Shown here: one piece after another, positions 1 through 12,080 of the stretch | How the letters are laid out: the number at the start of each line of letters is the position of its first letter | How positions within the stretch are numbered: position 1 is the first letter of the stretch | Assembly: GCF_040802235.1 (NCBI RefSeq) | Contig: NC_133164.1 | Span: forward strand, 113,354,302-113,418,301 | DNA length: 64,000 nucleotides | Direction: 5' to 3' | From: Manis javanica | Lineage: Eukaryota > Chordata > Mammalia > Pholidota > Manidae | The notes under the pieces: model-generated | Told to the model about the DNA's origin: nothing | Databases searched by the model: none | Seen by the model: only the letters and a program-made list of their open reading frames with translations | Made by a program: the position numbers and the translations under genes

Positions 1-94
1 AATGTCATTAAGATTAGGATTGAGATGAAGTCATCCTAGAATCGGGTGGGCACTAAATCCAGTGAGAATGTCCTTATAAGAGTCAGAAGAGAGG
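1..94 (+). mobile_element. 5' part of an LTR (MaLR-like) split by an L1
   Basis: The segment carries the 'TCCTTATAAG' core and the preceding 'AAATCCAGTGAGAATG' block typical of this old LTR family. The sequence breaks off at about 94 and resumes at about 6,398 in the same orientation, so the L1 between them inserted into it. A related near-complete copy lies at 19,545-19,985. The family assignment (MaLR/ERVL type) is from memory; that it is one split element is seen directly. Confidence 0.7.
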
Positions 95-1072
95 AGATTA
101 AAGATGGCGCCATGAGAGGAGAGACAGAGGCTTCCTCCTAAAACTGTATATAATATGAAAATATAATTAATACAACTGATCCTGAAAGAGCAACAGGAAA
201 GAGGACTGCACCAGACTGCATACACCTGGAGAAAGAGCAGGCCTCATGAAACAGGGTAATGTACCAAAGCTGTGTTCTGGCGGGACCCAAGCCCTTCCCC
301 CACCCCAGCTCACTGGCTGGAGGAAGAGAAATGGAGCAGGGAGGGAGTGGAGGCCTGGGACTGCTGAATACCTAGCTCCAGAGATCTGCTCTGGGAGCAC
401 AAACCTACATTTCAAGGTGCTTTCATGATACTCTTGTAACTAGGGGATTGGAAAGCTAAGACAGGCAGAATTCCTGGAGAGACTGAGGTTCCAGCTGCTT
501 GTGGAAAGCAGGGATCCATATTTGGCTGCTCTGGGACAAAAGAAATGTGGGCAGTCTGAGAGACTTCTGAACAAGGAAGCCCTTAGCAAGAGGGCTGCTA
601 AATGGGCAAAGATTGCACAGAGCTTACTGCTCAGCAGAAAGGACAGGTAGACAAAATTGTCCAGGTGCACTCTGCCCAGCAGGCTGGGAGCTTTCATGAT
701 TTCCAGGTGTTCCAGCTCCCTGGCTTGCTACACAGCTCCAGGGACCCCCTCCGTGATAGACAGCCTACTGTGCCTTTCTCTCGGCCCGCTCCACCTGGCT
801 CACAAACCAGCAAACCCTACCCTGGCATTAGGCCAGCCAGAGAGAAGATCTGTCTATAGCAACTACAAATGTAAAGCATAGAGGCTTATACCTGTGTGCT
901 CAGCCCACTGGTTCAGGCAGTGGAGACAGGTATAGCAGCCGGGAAGCAGGAAAAAGCTCTTTCCTTCCTCCAGGCACCAATACCACTCCCCTGCCACCCC
1001 GGACATTGCTTCAGGGGTTGAGCAGCTCCAGAGAGTAGAACTTCTGGACACTAGAGGGCGCCATATACAAAT
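95..1072 (+). promoter_or_regulatory. L1 5' UTR / internal promoter
   Basis: This lies between the L1 5' end and the ORF1 start. It is moderately GC-rich and begins with a YY1-type motif near 104-113, the position where L1 promoters carry the YY1 site that sets the transcription start. No other gene is seen here. Whether any promoter activity remains is unknown. Confidence 0.65.
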
Positions 1073-1451
1073 ATGAAACACCAAAGGAACCTGGTTCAAA
1101 CTAAAATTAATATAACCCCTGAGAAAGATGACATGAACCTCATGATTCTTCCTGAAAGGGAGTTCAAAATAAAAATCATTAACATGCTAATGGAGATACG
1201 GAAAGATATTCAAGAACTCAGGAATGAATTCCAGTTGGAGATCCAATTGTTGAAGAGTACAATGGAGGGTATTAAAAGCAGATTGGATACGGTGGAGGAG
1301 ATAATAAATGAAAAAAAACTAGAGAAGGGGAATACAAAGAAGCTGAGGCACAGAGAGAAAAAAGGATCTCTAAGAATGAAAGAATATTGAGAGAACTGTG
1401 TGACCAATCCAAATGGAACAATATTTGCATTATAGGGATGCCAGAAGAAGA

Positions 1452-1493
<42 letters not shown>

Positions 1494-1983
1494 GATAGAA
1501 AGTGTCTTTGATGAGGTAATTGCTGAAAACTTCCCCAATCTGGGGAAGGAGATAGTCTCTAAGGCCATGGAGATCCACAGATCTCCCAACACAAGGGACC
1601 CAAGGAAGACAACATCAAGACATATAGTAATTAAAATGGAAAAGATGGAGGATAAGGACAGACTATTAAAAGCAGCCAGAGAGAGAAATAAGATCACATA
1701 CAAAGGAAAGCCCATCAGGCTAACATCAGACTTCTCAGCAGAAACCTTACAGGCCAGAAGGGAGTGGCATGATGTATTTAATGCCAAGAAGCAGAAGGGC
1801 CTGGAACCAAGATTACTTTATCTGGCAAGATTATCATTTAAATTTGAAGGGGGAATTAAACAATTTCCAGATAAGCAAAAGCTGAGAGAATTTACCTCCC
1901 ACAAACCATCTCTACAGTGTATTTTGGAGGGACTGCTAGAGATGGAAGTGTTCCTAAGGTTGAGTAGCTGTCACCAGAGGTAA
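1073..1983 (+). pseudogene. L1 ORF1 (RNA-binding chaperone protein), frameshifted
   Basis: The ORF1 protein binds L1 RNA as a trimer. The first part (1,073-1,390) gives a leucine- and glutamate-rich coiled coil. Translation then runs off into a stop, and the protein continues in another frame from about 1,387 with the RRM-like domain (WNNICIIGMPEEE, then RHIVIKMEK) and the C-terminal domain (KGKPIRLTSDFSAETLQARR). One frameshift therefore separates coiled coil and RRM. A GA repeat at about 1,457-1,488 has expanded within the coding sequence and encodes alternating Glu-Arg. The ATG at 1,073 is chosen because it opens the coiled coil. The total of about 300 codons is near the usual size for mammalian ORF1. 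Confidence 0.88.
1457..1488 (+). repeat. (GA)n microsatellite inside L1 ORF1
   Basis: An uninterrupted run of GA dinucleotides follows a GAA-rich stretch. It lies in the hinge between the coiled coil and RRM of ORF1, which is normally glutamate-rich. It probably arose by slippage in the purine-rich coding sequence. Confidence 0.9.
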
Positions 1984-2250
1984 TAAAACCACAGTAAAGG
2001 AAGTAGAACAGCTAATTACTAAGCAAATGCAAAATTAAAATAACTATCCCCAAAGTCAATCAAGAGATAGATAAAGAGTATAGAATATGATACATAATAT
2101 ATAAAGAATGGAAGAAGAAGAAAAAGGAGGAGAAAAAAAAAGAACCTTTAGATTGTGTTTGTAATAGCATATTCAGTGAGTTAAGTTAGACTCTTAGATA
2201 GTAAGGAAGTTAACCTTGAACCTTTGGTAATCACGAATCTAAAATCTGTG

Positions 2251-5200
2251 ATGGCAATAAGTACATACCTTTCGATAATCACCCTAAATGTAAATGGACT
2301 GAATGCACCAATCAAAAGACATAGAGTCACTGAATGGATAAAAAACAAGACCCATCTATATGCTGACTACAAGAGACTGACTTTAAACCCAAAAACATAC
2401 ACAGACTAAAAGTGAAGGGATGGAAAAAGATATTTCATGCAATTAATAGAGAGAAAAAAGCAGGAGTTGCAGTCCTTGTATCAGACAAAATAGACTTCAA
2501 AACAAAGAAAGTCACAAGAGACAAAGAAGGACATTAAATAATGATAAAGGGGTCAATCCAACAAGAAGATATAACCATTATAAATACCTATGCTCCCAAT
2601 ACAGGAGCACCCACATATGTGAAACAAATACTAAGCGAATTTAAAAGGGGAAATAGAATGCAATGCATTCATTCTAGGAGACTCAACACTCACTCTGAAG
2701 GACGGATCAACCAGACAGAAAATAAGTAAGGAGGAGACAGAGGCACTGGACAACACCATAGAGCAGATGGACCTAACAGACATCTACAGAACTCTACACC
2801 CAAAAGCAACAGAATATACATTCTTCTCAAGTGCACATGGAACATTTTCAAGAATAGATCATATACTAGGCCACAAAAAGAGCCTCAGTAAATTCAAAAA
2901 GATTGAAATTGTACCAACCAGTTTCTCAGACCATAAAGGTATGAAACTAAAAATAAATTATGCAAAGAAAATGAAAAATCCCACAAACACATGGAGGCTT
3001 CACAACATGCTCCTAAATAACCAATGGTTCAATGACCAAATAAAAACAGAGATCAAGCAATATACGGAGAAAAATGACAACAAGAATTCAACACTGCAAA
3101 AAATCTGTGGGACACAGCCAAGGCCATGCTAAGAGGAAAGTATATTGCAATACAGGCCTACATCAGGAAAGAAGAACAATCCCATATAAGCAGTCTGAAC
3201 TCACAATTAATGGAACTAGAAAAAGAACAAATGAGGCCCAAAGTCAGTAGAAGGAGTGACATAATAAAGATTGGAGCATAAATAAATAAAATTGAGAAAA
3301 ATAAAACAATAGAAAGAATCAATGAAAGCAAGAGCTGGTTCTTTGAGAAAATAAACAAAATAGATAAACCCCTAGACAAACTTATCAAGAAAAAGAGTCT
3401 ACACATATAAACAGAATCAGAAATGAGAAAGGAAAAATCACTACGAACACCACAGAAATACAAAGTTAGAGAATACTATGAAAAATTATATGGTAACAAA
3501 CTGGATAACCTAGGAGAAATGGACAACTTTCTAGAAAAATACAACCTTCGAAGGCTGACCAAGGAAGAAACAGAAAATCTGAATCTGAACACACCAACTA
3601 CCAGCAACGAAATTGAACTGGTAATCAAAAAAGTACCTAAGAACAAAACCCCTGGACCAGATGGCTTCACTGCTGAATTTTATCAAACATTTAGTAAAGA
3701 CCTAATACCCATTCTCCTTGAAATTTTCCAAAAAACAGAAGAGGAGGGAATACTTCCAAACTCATTCTGAGGCCAGCATCACTCTAATACCAAAGCCAGG
3801 CGAAGACATGACAAAAAAAGAAAATTGCAGACCAATATCCCTGATGACCATAGATGCAAAAATACTCAACAAAATATTAACAAACTGAATTCAAAAATAC
3901 ATCTAAAAGATCATCCATCATGATCAAGTAGTCTTTATTCCAGGGATGCAAAGATGGTACAACTTTCAAAAATTCATCAACATCATCCATCATCAACAAA
4001 AAGGACAACAACCACATGATCATCTACATAGATGCTGAAAAAGCATTTGACAAAATTCAACATCCATTCATGATAAAAATTCTCAACAAAATGGGTATAG
4101 AGGGCATGTACCTCAACATAATAAAGGCCATATATGACAAACCTAAAGCCAACATTATACTTAACAGTGAGAAGATGAAAGCTTTTCCTTTAAGATCAGG
4201 AACAAGACAAGGATGTCCACTTTCCCCACTTCTAGTACTGGAGGTCCTAGCCACAGCAATCAGACAACATAAAGAAATAAAATGCATCCAGATTGGCAAG
4301 GAAGAAGTTAAACTGTCCCTGTTTGCAGATGACATGATATTGTACGTAAAAATCCCTAAAGAATCCACTCCAAAACTACTAGATCTAATATCTGAATTCA
4401 GCAAAGTTGCGGCATACAAAATTAATACACAGAAATCTGTGGCATTACTATACACTAAGAATGAACTAGCAGAAAGAGAAATCAGGAAAACAATTCCATT
4501 CACAATTGCATCAAAAAGAATAAAATACCTAGGAATAAACCTAACCAAGGAAGTGAAAGACCCATACTCTGAAAACTACAAGACACTCATGAGAGAAATT
4601 AAAGAAGATACCAATAAATGGAAACACATCCCATGCTCATGGATAGGAAGAGTTAATATTGTCAAAATGGCCATCCTGCCTAAAGCAATCTATAGATTCA
4701 ATGCAATCCCTATCAAAATACCAACAGCATTCTTCAACGAACTAGAGAAAATTGTCCTAAAATTCATCTGGAACCACAAAATACCTTGAAGAGCCAAAGC
4801 AATCCTGAGAAGGAAGAATAAAGCAGGGGGAATTATGCTCCCCAACTTCAAGCTCTACTATAAAGCCACAGTAATCAAGACAATTTGGTACTGGCACAAG
4901 AACAGACTAGAGAGCCCTGATATAAACCCAACCATATATGGTCAATTAATATATGATAAAGGAGTCATGGACATACAATGGGGAAATGACAGCCTCTTCA
5001 ACAGGTGGTGTTGGCAAAACTGGACAGATACATGCAAGAGAATGAAACTGGATTATTGTTTAACTCCATACACAAAAGTAAACTCAAAATGGATTAAAGA
5101 CTTGAATGTAAGTCATGAAACCATAAAACTCTTAGAAAACAACATAGGCAAACATCTCCTGAATATAAGCGTGAGCAGCTTCTTCCTGAACGCATCTCCT

Positions 5201-6032
5201 TGAGCAAGGGAAACAAAAGCAAAAATGAACTCATGGGACTACATCAAACTAAAAAGGTTTTGTACAGCAAAGGGCATCATCAACAGAACAAAAAGGAGGC
5301 AACCTACAGAATGGGAGAATATATTGTAAATAACATATTCAACAAGGGGTTAACATCCAAAATATATAAAGAACTTACACACCTCAACACCCAAAAAGCA
5401 AATAACCTGATTAACAAATGGGCAGAGGATATGAAGAGACAGTTTTCCAAAGAAGAAATTCAAATGGCCAACAGGCACATGACAGGATGCTCCACATCAC
5501 TAATCATCAGGGAAATGCAAATTAAAACCACAATGAGATATCACCTCACACTAGTCAGGATGCCAGCATCAAAAAGATGAAGAACAACAAATGCTGGTGA
5601 GGATGCAGAGAAAGGGGAACCCTTCTACACTGCTGGTGGGAACATAAGCTAGTTCAACCATTGTGGAAAGCAATATGGAGGTTCCTCAAAAAACTAAAAA
5701 TAGAAATACCATTTGACCTGGGATTCCCACTCCTTGGAATTTACCCAAAGAATTCAACTTCTCAGATTTAAAAAGACATATGCACGCCTATGTTTATTGC
5801 AGCACTTTTTACAATAGCCAAGATATGGAAGCATCCTAAGTGTCCATCAGTAGATGAATGGATAAAGAAGATGTGGTACGTATACACAATGGAATACTAT
5901 TCAGCCATAAGAAAGAAACAAATCCTACCATTTGCAACAACATGGATGGAGCTGGAGGACATTATGCTCAGTGAAATAAGCCAGGCGGAGAAAGACAAAT
6001 GCCAAATGATTTTCCTCATTTGTGGAGTATAA
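2251..6032 (+). pseudogene. L1 ORF2 (endonuclease/reverse transcriptase), multiply broken
   Basis: ORF2 nicks the target DNA and reverse-transcribes L1 RNA. From the ATG at 2,251 the endonuclease domain opens with TLNVNGLNAP and later shows SRIDHILGHK and the catalytic-type SDH (FSDHKG) near 2,925. The reverse transcriptase follows with [10 protein letters not shown] near 4,200 and the FADDMI catalytic motif near 4,322. The C-terminal part runs from [16 protein letters not shown] to the final KDKCQMIFLICGV before TAA at 6,030-6,032. Reading shifts frame at least six times and has in-frame stops, for example a TGA near 4,787 where related L1s have Arg, as expected of CpG decay. The span of about 1,260 codons is close to full length. 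Confidence 0.9.
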
Positions 6033-6385
6033 CAATGAAGCAAAACTGAAGGAACAAAATAGGAGCAGACTCAGAAACTCCAAGAATGAACTAGTGGTTA
6101 CCAAAGGGAGAGGTTGGGGGAGGTTGGGGAGGAAGGAAGAAGGGGATTGAAGGATATTATGTTTAGTACACATGGTGTGGGGGATCACAGGGAGAGCAGT
6201 GTAGCACAGAGAAGGCACATAGTGAATCTGTGGCATCTTACTACATTGATGGACAGTGACTGCATTGGGTATGAGTGGGGACTTGATAATATGGGTAAAT
6301 GTAGTAACCACATTGTTTTTTCATGTGAAACCTTCATAAGAGTGTATGTCAATCATACCTTAATAAAAAATTAAAAAAACAAAAA
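6033..6385 (+). other. L1 3' UTR with G-rich tract and A-rich tail
   Basis: A G-rich polypurine stretch (about 6,106-6,150) with at least four G runs is followed by the conserved 3' UTR and an AATAAA-type signal just before the A-rich tail at about 6,361-6,385. The G tract could form a quadruplex, a known property of L1 3' UTRs. Confidence 0.85.
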
Positions 6386-6397
6386 AGTCAGAAAAGG

Positions 6398-6683
6398 ACA
6401 CCAGCCCAGAGAGGAAGGCCAGGCCATGTGACACTGGAAGCGGGGATGGGAGCAATGCAGTTACAAGCCAGGGGACTCCAAGGATGGTGACCAACTGCCA
6501 GAGCCCAGAGGAGGTGAGGAAGGATTCTCCCCCAGAACCTTCAGAGGGAGCGTGGCCCTGCCAACATCTTGATTTTGGACTTCTGGCCTCAAAAACGGTG
6601 AGAAAATACATTTCTATTATTTTAAGCCACCCAGTTTGTGGTACTTTGTCACAGCAGCCCTGGGAAATGAATACACTTTCCAA
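6398..6683 (+). mobile_element. 3' part of the LTR split by the L1
   Basis: It continues the LTR begun at 1-94. It has the characteristic 'CTTGATTTTGGACTTCTGGC' and 'TTTAAGCCACCCAGTTTGTG' blocks and ends in 'GGAAATGAATACA'. The same blocks are seen in the copy at 19.5-20.0 kb. Confidence 0.72.
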
Positions 6684-8350
6684 ATGATGTATGTGCTCCC
6701 AATGCTTTACTCAGGCTCTGCTCTTGGGAGAGGGGAAACCCAAACTAAGACAGTAGATATAAATGTCCTGACATTGCAGATGAGGAAACAGAGGCACAGT
6801 TCACTCCAAAGCACCACGGGATGCAAGCACCGGAAGCGATGGGGCGGCTTGCACAGGGCAGAGTCTGTGCCTCAGGGGTGTGCTGCAAAGAATTACTGGC
6901 TTTGCCCGCTTGGCAGCCCTGCAAAAGACCTGAGAGAGATGGAGGCCCCTAGTTGATGGGGGCAGAAATGGATTCTAATACTAATAATGTGGGGCCCTTT
7001 TGTAAGGCATGGTTGGCGAGAAGGACCTGGGGGAATGGGGCCTGGGAATAATCTCTTCCCTTACATCGTGGCTAAGCAGATCTTTAATGGGCCTAACTAC
7101 CAGGTAAACTTACCTTACTGCACTGGTACCGCCATTGGTTGTGAGGATAGTTAATCAGGGCATTTTGCCTGAGAAAGCTGCCCTACCAATGACTAGCTCA
7201 GAAGACTACAGGAAGCTACTTCTCTTTCTTATTTGAGATATTTTTCAAGGTAATATTTCTTACTATTTTTTGAGAGACCCTGGATATAATCCCTACTTCA
7301 TATTCAGGGGAAAAAAAACCTCAAGCTGTCCTGCCTTTTCCTTAATTTACAATGATCTCAAAATAAGAGAAAAGCATTAGCAACCTGTGCTGTATATTTT
7401 CACAAACTTAAACAACAAACTAGCCAATAATCCTTTTCTTCTTTGGAGAAGAAAAATATCTTTTCCAATAAAGAAATGTCCTCGTTAATGATGGATATGG
7501 AATTTAAATCCCCATGGCATTTATTCATTCCCCTTTGGTGGATGGGAAAGAGGCCATTTTCAAAGCCCTGGTATATTCTGGACAAAACAATCACCTGATC
7601 TTGTGCTCTCAGCCAGTAAGGGGCATCTGAAAACATCGGGAAGAGGGGGATCAACAGAAGCAAGTGAAAAGGACAGACAGAACATCTGACAGCAGCATGC
7701 TGGCATCCTTGGGGTTCTGCACCTCCTCTACCTACTTCCCTGGGGCAAAGCCCGTTTGTGCCCTGCGCATCTGCCCCTCTCCTTGACTCCTCCTATCTCT
7801 CTGAGGATGACTCAGAGGCCTGCTGAGCCAAGGAATTTCTGCAGGCTGGCATGGCAGCCATTTGATCCCTGTAGCAATGAAATGCAGATAGAGGAAGGTC
7901 TGGGAGCTGGAAGAAAAGGCCCTGAGGCCTCTAGCTTCGGGTTTCCAAGAAAGGCCTCAGCTTCTGCTGTGCCACACAAAGGGCTCTCCGGCCCAGATAG
8001 ATTGGCATCTTGGGATTGCTCGCATCTCCTTCCTGGTTCGCTCCCTGCCAATGAGTTAACAGGAGCTACACAGGAACACAGGTAGGGTTGCACTGTTGGT
8101 ACCTACTAAAATGGGCTCTAAGGAGGGCCGATTCATATTCTCAAGATGGGCACCAAACATTTGCTTTATTTTCACGATTCCTGAACTATAGTTTGATAAA
8201 CTGGAGTGATCTATGGGAGATATTCCAAATAAAGTCAACTCCCCTGGGACATCACTTTTCCCAGGATGCTGTGTGAAAATTCAGTGACTCCAGAGGAGAG
8301 TTATTTCCAAAAGTCAGGAGACCCATGGAGCCTGCTTGGAAACTGCCGAA
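6684..8350. other. Intergenic, one MIR scrap, otherwise unrecognised
   Basis: A reverse-oriented MIR fragment is suggested at about 6,765-6,825 by 'GCAGATGAGGAAACAGAGGC'. Elsewhere I see no gene, RNA or clear repeat; the open frames are short and lack family features. Confidence 0.5.
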
Positions 8351-8354
8351 CTGC

Positions 8355-8480
8355 AAGGTGGGGAGAGGGGTCAGGAGCCCCAGGGGGAGTGGTCAGGACC
8401 TGGTCTGGATCTCTGTCCAGCTCTTCCACTAACTAGCTATGAACTACGAACTAGCTCTCAGCTACAGAAACATCACTTGT
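8355..8480 (+). mobile_element. Probable MIR SINE fragment
   Basis: The segment around 'CCAGCTCTTCCACTAACTAG' matches the MIR core in plus orientation. Degenerate. Confidence 0.5.
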
Positions 8481-11149
8481 GAGGGCTCTGGTTAGCTCAC
8501 CTGCTGGGTGGACAGGTGGCCCCCCATGACTACCAGGCTTCATCTATTTCTAATATTTCCTGATTTGAAACCCACTAGGCACCCAGGTTACCCTCAGACC
8601 TCCAGGCAGATGCCCAGTGCTCTATGGGATGGTTCCAAATTCTTCTTAGCCTCGAAAAGTTTGTAAATGAAAAAGAAGAGAACTTATTGCTGGTTGGTCT
8701 CCCCGTCCTAAACAGTAAGCTTGAAAAACAGTCCCCTTCCCTGAGGAGTGGAGAAAATGAATCAGTTAGAAAGAAAGGGGTGACAGTTCACGTCAGGAAA
8801 GGGGCACCTTCAGGAGCGCTGTTAAGGAAGACAAGGCCTGTGGATTTCCTCTCCATAAATTGGCACAGAACAGTAAAAGCAAACTAATAATCATGTTGTC
8901 TATGACATGACTGTGACAGCTGCAGCCAGGAAGGGGCGGGAAGAATAAAATACTACCCTCAGCTTCCAATTATGCTCTGATAACTGTTTAAATTTTATTG
9001 AGTAAATAATTATCTCTGTGAGTTTAACGAGAGACAAGACAGCATAACACACATTAGTCATCTGTCTGAGGTAAGGCTTAAGTATATATTTAACACAGGC
9101 TTTTTTTTGTATTCAATGCCCTGATTCAGAGCAAGGCATAAGCTATTCATACCTCCAGGGGGTAACTAGTTCTTTTGGTAAATTAGGCTTTTGTTTTTAT
9201 CTGTTAGCATCTTTGGGGTTTTTAATTTATTTTAACCAAAGGCAAGAATGGAGTGGAGTATGAGGTTTCTCATCCTGACCCATGTGAGAATCGGATGTGT
9301 GTCGTAGGAAGTTCAGTGGGGTTTCATGGGTCCAGCACACAAGAAACTGCAGGAGGGGCATTAATGTCACTTAGAACAAGAGGAAGGCAGACAGCAGAGC
9401 TCTGTATATACTGATTGGTTGTTAAAAGAGTAATTAGCAATCCCTCTTTTAATGGCTGTGCTAGGCTGAAAACAGATGCTTGTGGACAGAAATAGCAGAC
9501 GCAATGTTGAGATAAAATGGAGAGGTGAGCAGTATTTTCCCTTCTGATTATAAAAAGTTAAACCTCGTGTGTGTGACTGATGTCCATTCAGCTGTCGAGT
9601 CAAATGATAGCTCTCTCTAATGATAAAAACGAAGGAATGGTCTTATTCTGGACAGCTGGCCTCCGATGTGAGGTTTTCTACCCTGGAGTCTCCGTGGTCC
9701 ACCTGGATTTTCTTGCCCACCCGAGTACATGTTGAGTAAGGTGAAACTGCCATGGCTGGAAGTATGGGTGATTGGGACCTGGGGCTAACTAGAAGAGCTC
9801 TGTCTTAACCCATTGGAGGGCTGCAGAGAAATGAAGAGACATGCCAGAGACGGCTTTCCTTGGTGATGACAGAAAAATCTATATTGTGAGGCTGTGGACA
9901 AGTTTAGCTAAAGCTGAGTCCTTTGGTAAGCAGGGAAGAACTTGAGTGAAAATTTTGTGCTGTATGGATTTCCGCATCATGAGACAGCGCTCCCGTAAAA
10001 ACCCTTGTGTCTTGGTTTGTTAGTATGCCTAGTTCCTCATGGGAAAGAAGAAAAAATACAGAGATTTTGTGCTTCCTTCATCTTTGTTGGCTAAGCCATC
10101 TTGCTCTTGTTGGAACCTCCCGGGAGTGTAAACTGGTTGCTGTAGGTGCCCATCCAGGTGTCTTTTACCTGGCCAGCACGCCTGCCCCCAAACTGCTTAC
10201 AGCTGCTCCCCTGGCGAGCCAGCCTAGCGCACAGGAACTGCCTTGCCGTGGGGGCTACCGCCGGCCCTCTTGGACACCCTGCCCTTGCAGAGTACAATGA
10301 CAGTGTCCAAAAGGCCGGTCCCTTGGCCTTTTTGGGACCACTCTGCCATACTGTTTATGCTCCAGAGCTTTCTCCAAGTTGAGCGGCCTTAGGTCCCAAC
10401 ATTTCCTCGGGGAGCTTTGTGCAGGAGGTCACTGTGGGCTTCTGGCTAGCACCCTGTATTTAGGAGTGGGGGCCTGACCCTCCCATTGGCGAGACAGGTG
10501 CCTAGGATTTACTCTAGCTGCCAGGCAAGTAGAATCTGCCCTTCCTAATCAGCTAAGCCCAGTGATCAGCTTTGTAGGAGAAGGTGCTGGGAGCCAACTG
10601 AGGCAGCTGACGCCAGGAAAACAGCATGGTCTCCAAGAAGTGCCTTTTACCAAAGCCAAAGCTTGAGGCAGTAATAACAACTTAGATTTATATGAGAACT
10701 ATTTGTACATAATTACTAAAATATTGATTGCACATTCAGCAGTATGCTTAAATTAAAGACAAACTGAATCTGGTAACAGTGCCAAAAGAATTTTATTGCA
10801 AATAGTCACCATTTAGCCCTTCCCTGCAACAATCAGGTGGGATTTTACAGAGCACAGTCCAGTTTATCAGGTGTTGTGTTCAACGATTATGGCTCAGCTT
10901 TGTCCTTAAGGTTGAAGGCATAGAACCGTGATACAATGGCATTCTCTGAGTACAGAGTGAGGTAGGAACAGAATGGGTGCAAATAAATCCGACAAAAGGG
11001 GTCAGGGGAAATGTCAAAGATGAAGGATTAGCAGGAGGAGACTCCAGATGAGAAAAAACACCAGGCAAGACAGAATGGGAAGAGGTTAGGGGCAACTCGC
11101 AAGCCGGATTTAACAGTGAGGTTCGAATTTAAATTCATGACCACTAACT
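8481..11149. other. Intergenic, nothing recognised
   Basis: There is no convincing coding region, RNA gene or named repeat in these 2.7 kb. A GC-richer segment at 10,080-10,520 has overlapping short frames on both strands but no recognisable protein family. Confidence 0.45.
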
Positions 11150-11545
11150 TCCTAGGGTCTTTTAAAGTGTGATTGCTGCCTGGCATCATCCCCTATTATC
11201 CTGCAAGGCCCCCAGACACTATCCCCTGCCCCCCTAGCATGACACCCCCACCTTTCCACTCAGGAGGTCAAATATATCAAGCGTATCCCCAACTCTGGGC
11301 CTCTGTGCTCGCTATTCCCTTTGCCTAAATAATTTCCCCAGTGTTTTCATGGGTTGCTTCATTATCTCTTACAAATCTTTATCCAAATATCTTTTCTCAG
11401 TGAGGCCTTTCTCCTCCCTAGTTTAAAAGACATCTCTGCTCACGCGCAGTGTCCTCTGATTTACGGTTTTCACACTGTTATGCTCTGTGTTTTACTCACT
11501 TGTTACAATCTGTTTTGTGACCTGTGTGCACACAGGGGCCTTTGT
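11150..11545 (+). mobile_element. L2 LINE fragment
   Basis: The plus-strand L2 3' region is recognisable by 'TCCCTTTGCCTAAATAATTT', then 'CTCAGTGAGGCCTTTCTCCT', then the 'TTTTACTCACTTGTTACAAT' block. Diverged, no coding capacity. Confidence 0.75.
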
Positions 11546-11589
11546 TCTGTTCATGGCTCTGTTCTCCTGGCCTAGACTAGCAGTTGGCT

Positions 11590-12080
11590 TGTGGCAAATC
11601 TTGAATACATGTTTGGTCAAGGGAAAAAAGAACAGATCTCTTTGGCTACATCCAATTTGCTGCTTTGCCCTCTCATTGAGGTGTATGTTTTTAACTTTCA
11701 CAACTGTTTCGCACTTTTTCAAATTTACTTTTGTCATTTTTATTATTGCGAAATCTTAAAAATCTCTGTAGTCTCTTATTGCTTGCCTATTGTGATGACT
11801 CCTTTTTCAACTTCTAAATATTTGATACACTGTTATTTTGTATGTTTTTTGTATCTGAGAATTTCATTACCTGAAGGAATGGGGTTAATTCTGTGGTTCA
11901 TAGTTTCTGCTGATTCATGTACAGGGAGGCCTGTCTGCTTGTATTTTTCATGTTCTTTGATTCTGAAGTCATTGGTTGATCTTAATGTGGGGGAACGCTG
12001 AGGACCTAGGATGGTTTTATCCAGAGAGGACTTGAACTTTCTTCTGCCGTGGGCTGGGCACGCTGTCCCAGCCAGCTGGA
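11590..12080 (-). mobile_element. Possible ancient L1 (L1M) fragment
   Basis: The T-rich text around 11,800-12,050 ('TGTACAGGGAGGCCTGTCTG', then 'GAACGCTGAGGACCTAGGAT') resembles the reverse complement of old L1 3' sequence. Weak; it could also be unique sequence. Confidence 0.3.

Larger units (their letters stand above)
95..6385 (+). mobile_element. Full-length, inactivated LINE-1
   Basis: About 6.3 kb with the complete L1 layout: a 5' UTR of about 980 bases that starts with a YY1-like AGATGGCGCC motif, ORF1 from 1,073, an inter-ORF gap, ORF2 from 2,251 to 6,032, a G-rich 3' UTR and an A-rich tail ending near 6,385. Both ORFs are broken by several frameshifts and stops, so it cannot mobilise. 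Flanks show an imperfect target-site duplication, AGTCAGAAGA at 81-90 and AGTCAGAAAA at 6,386-6,395. Most L1 copies are 5'-truncated, so an intact 5' end is less common. The 3' UTR type differs from the younger copies at 32.2 kb and 63.7 kb. Confidence 0.93.
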
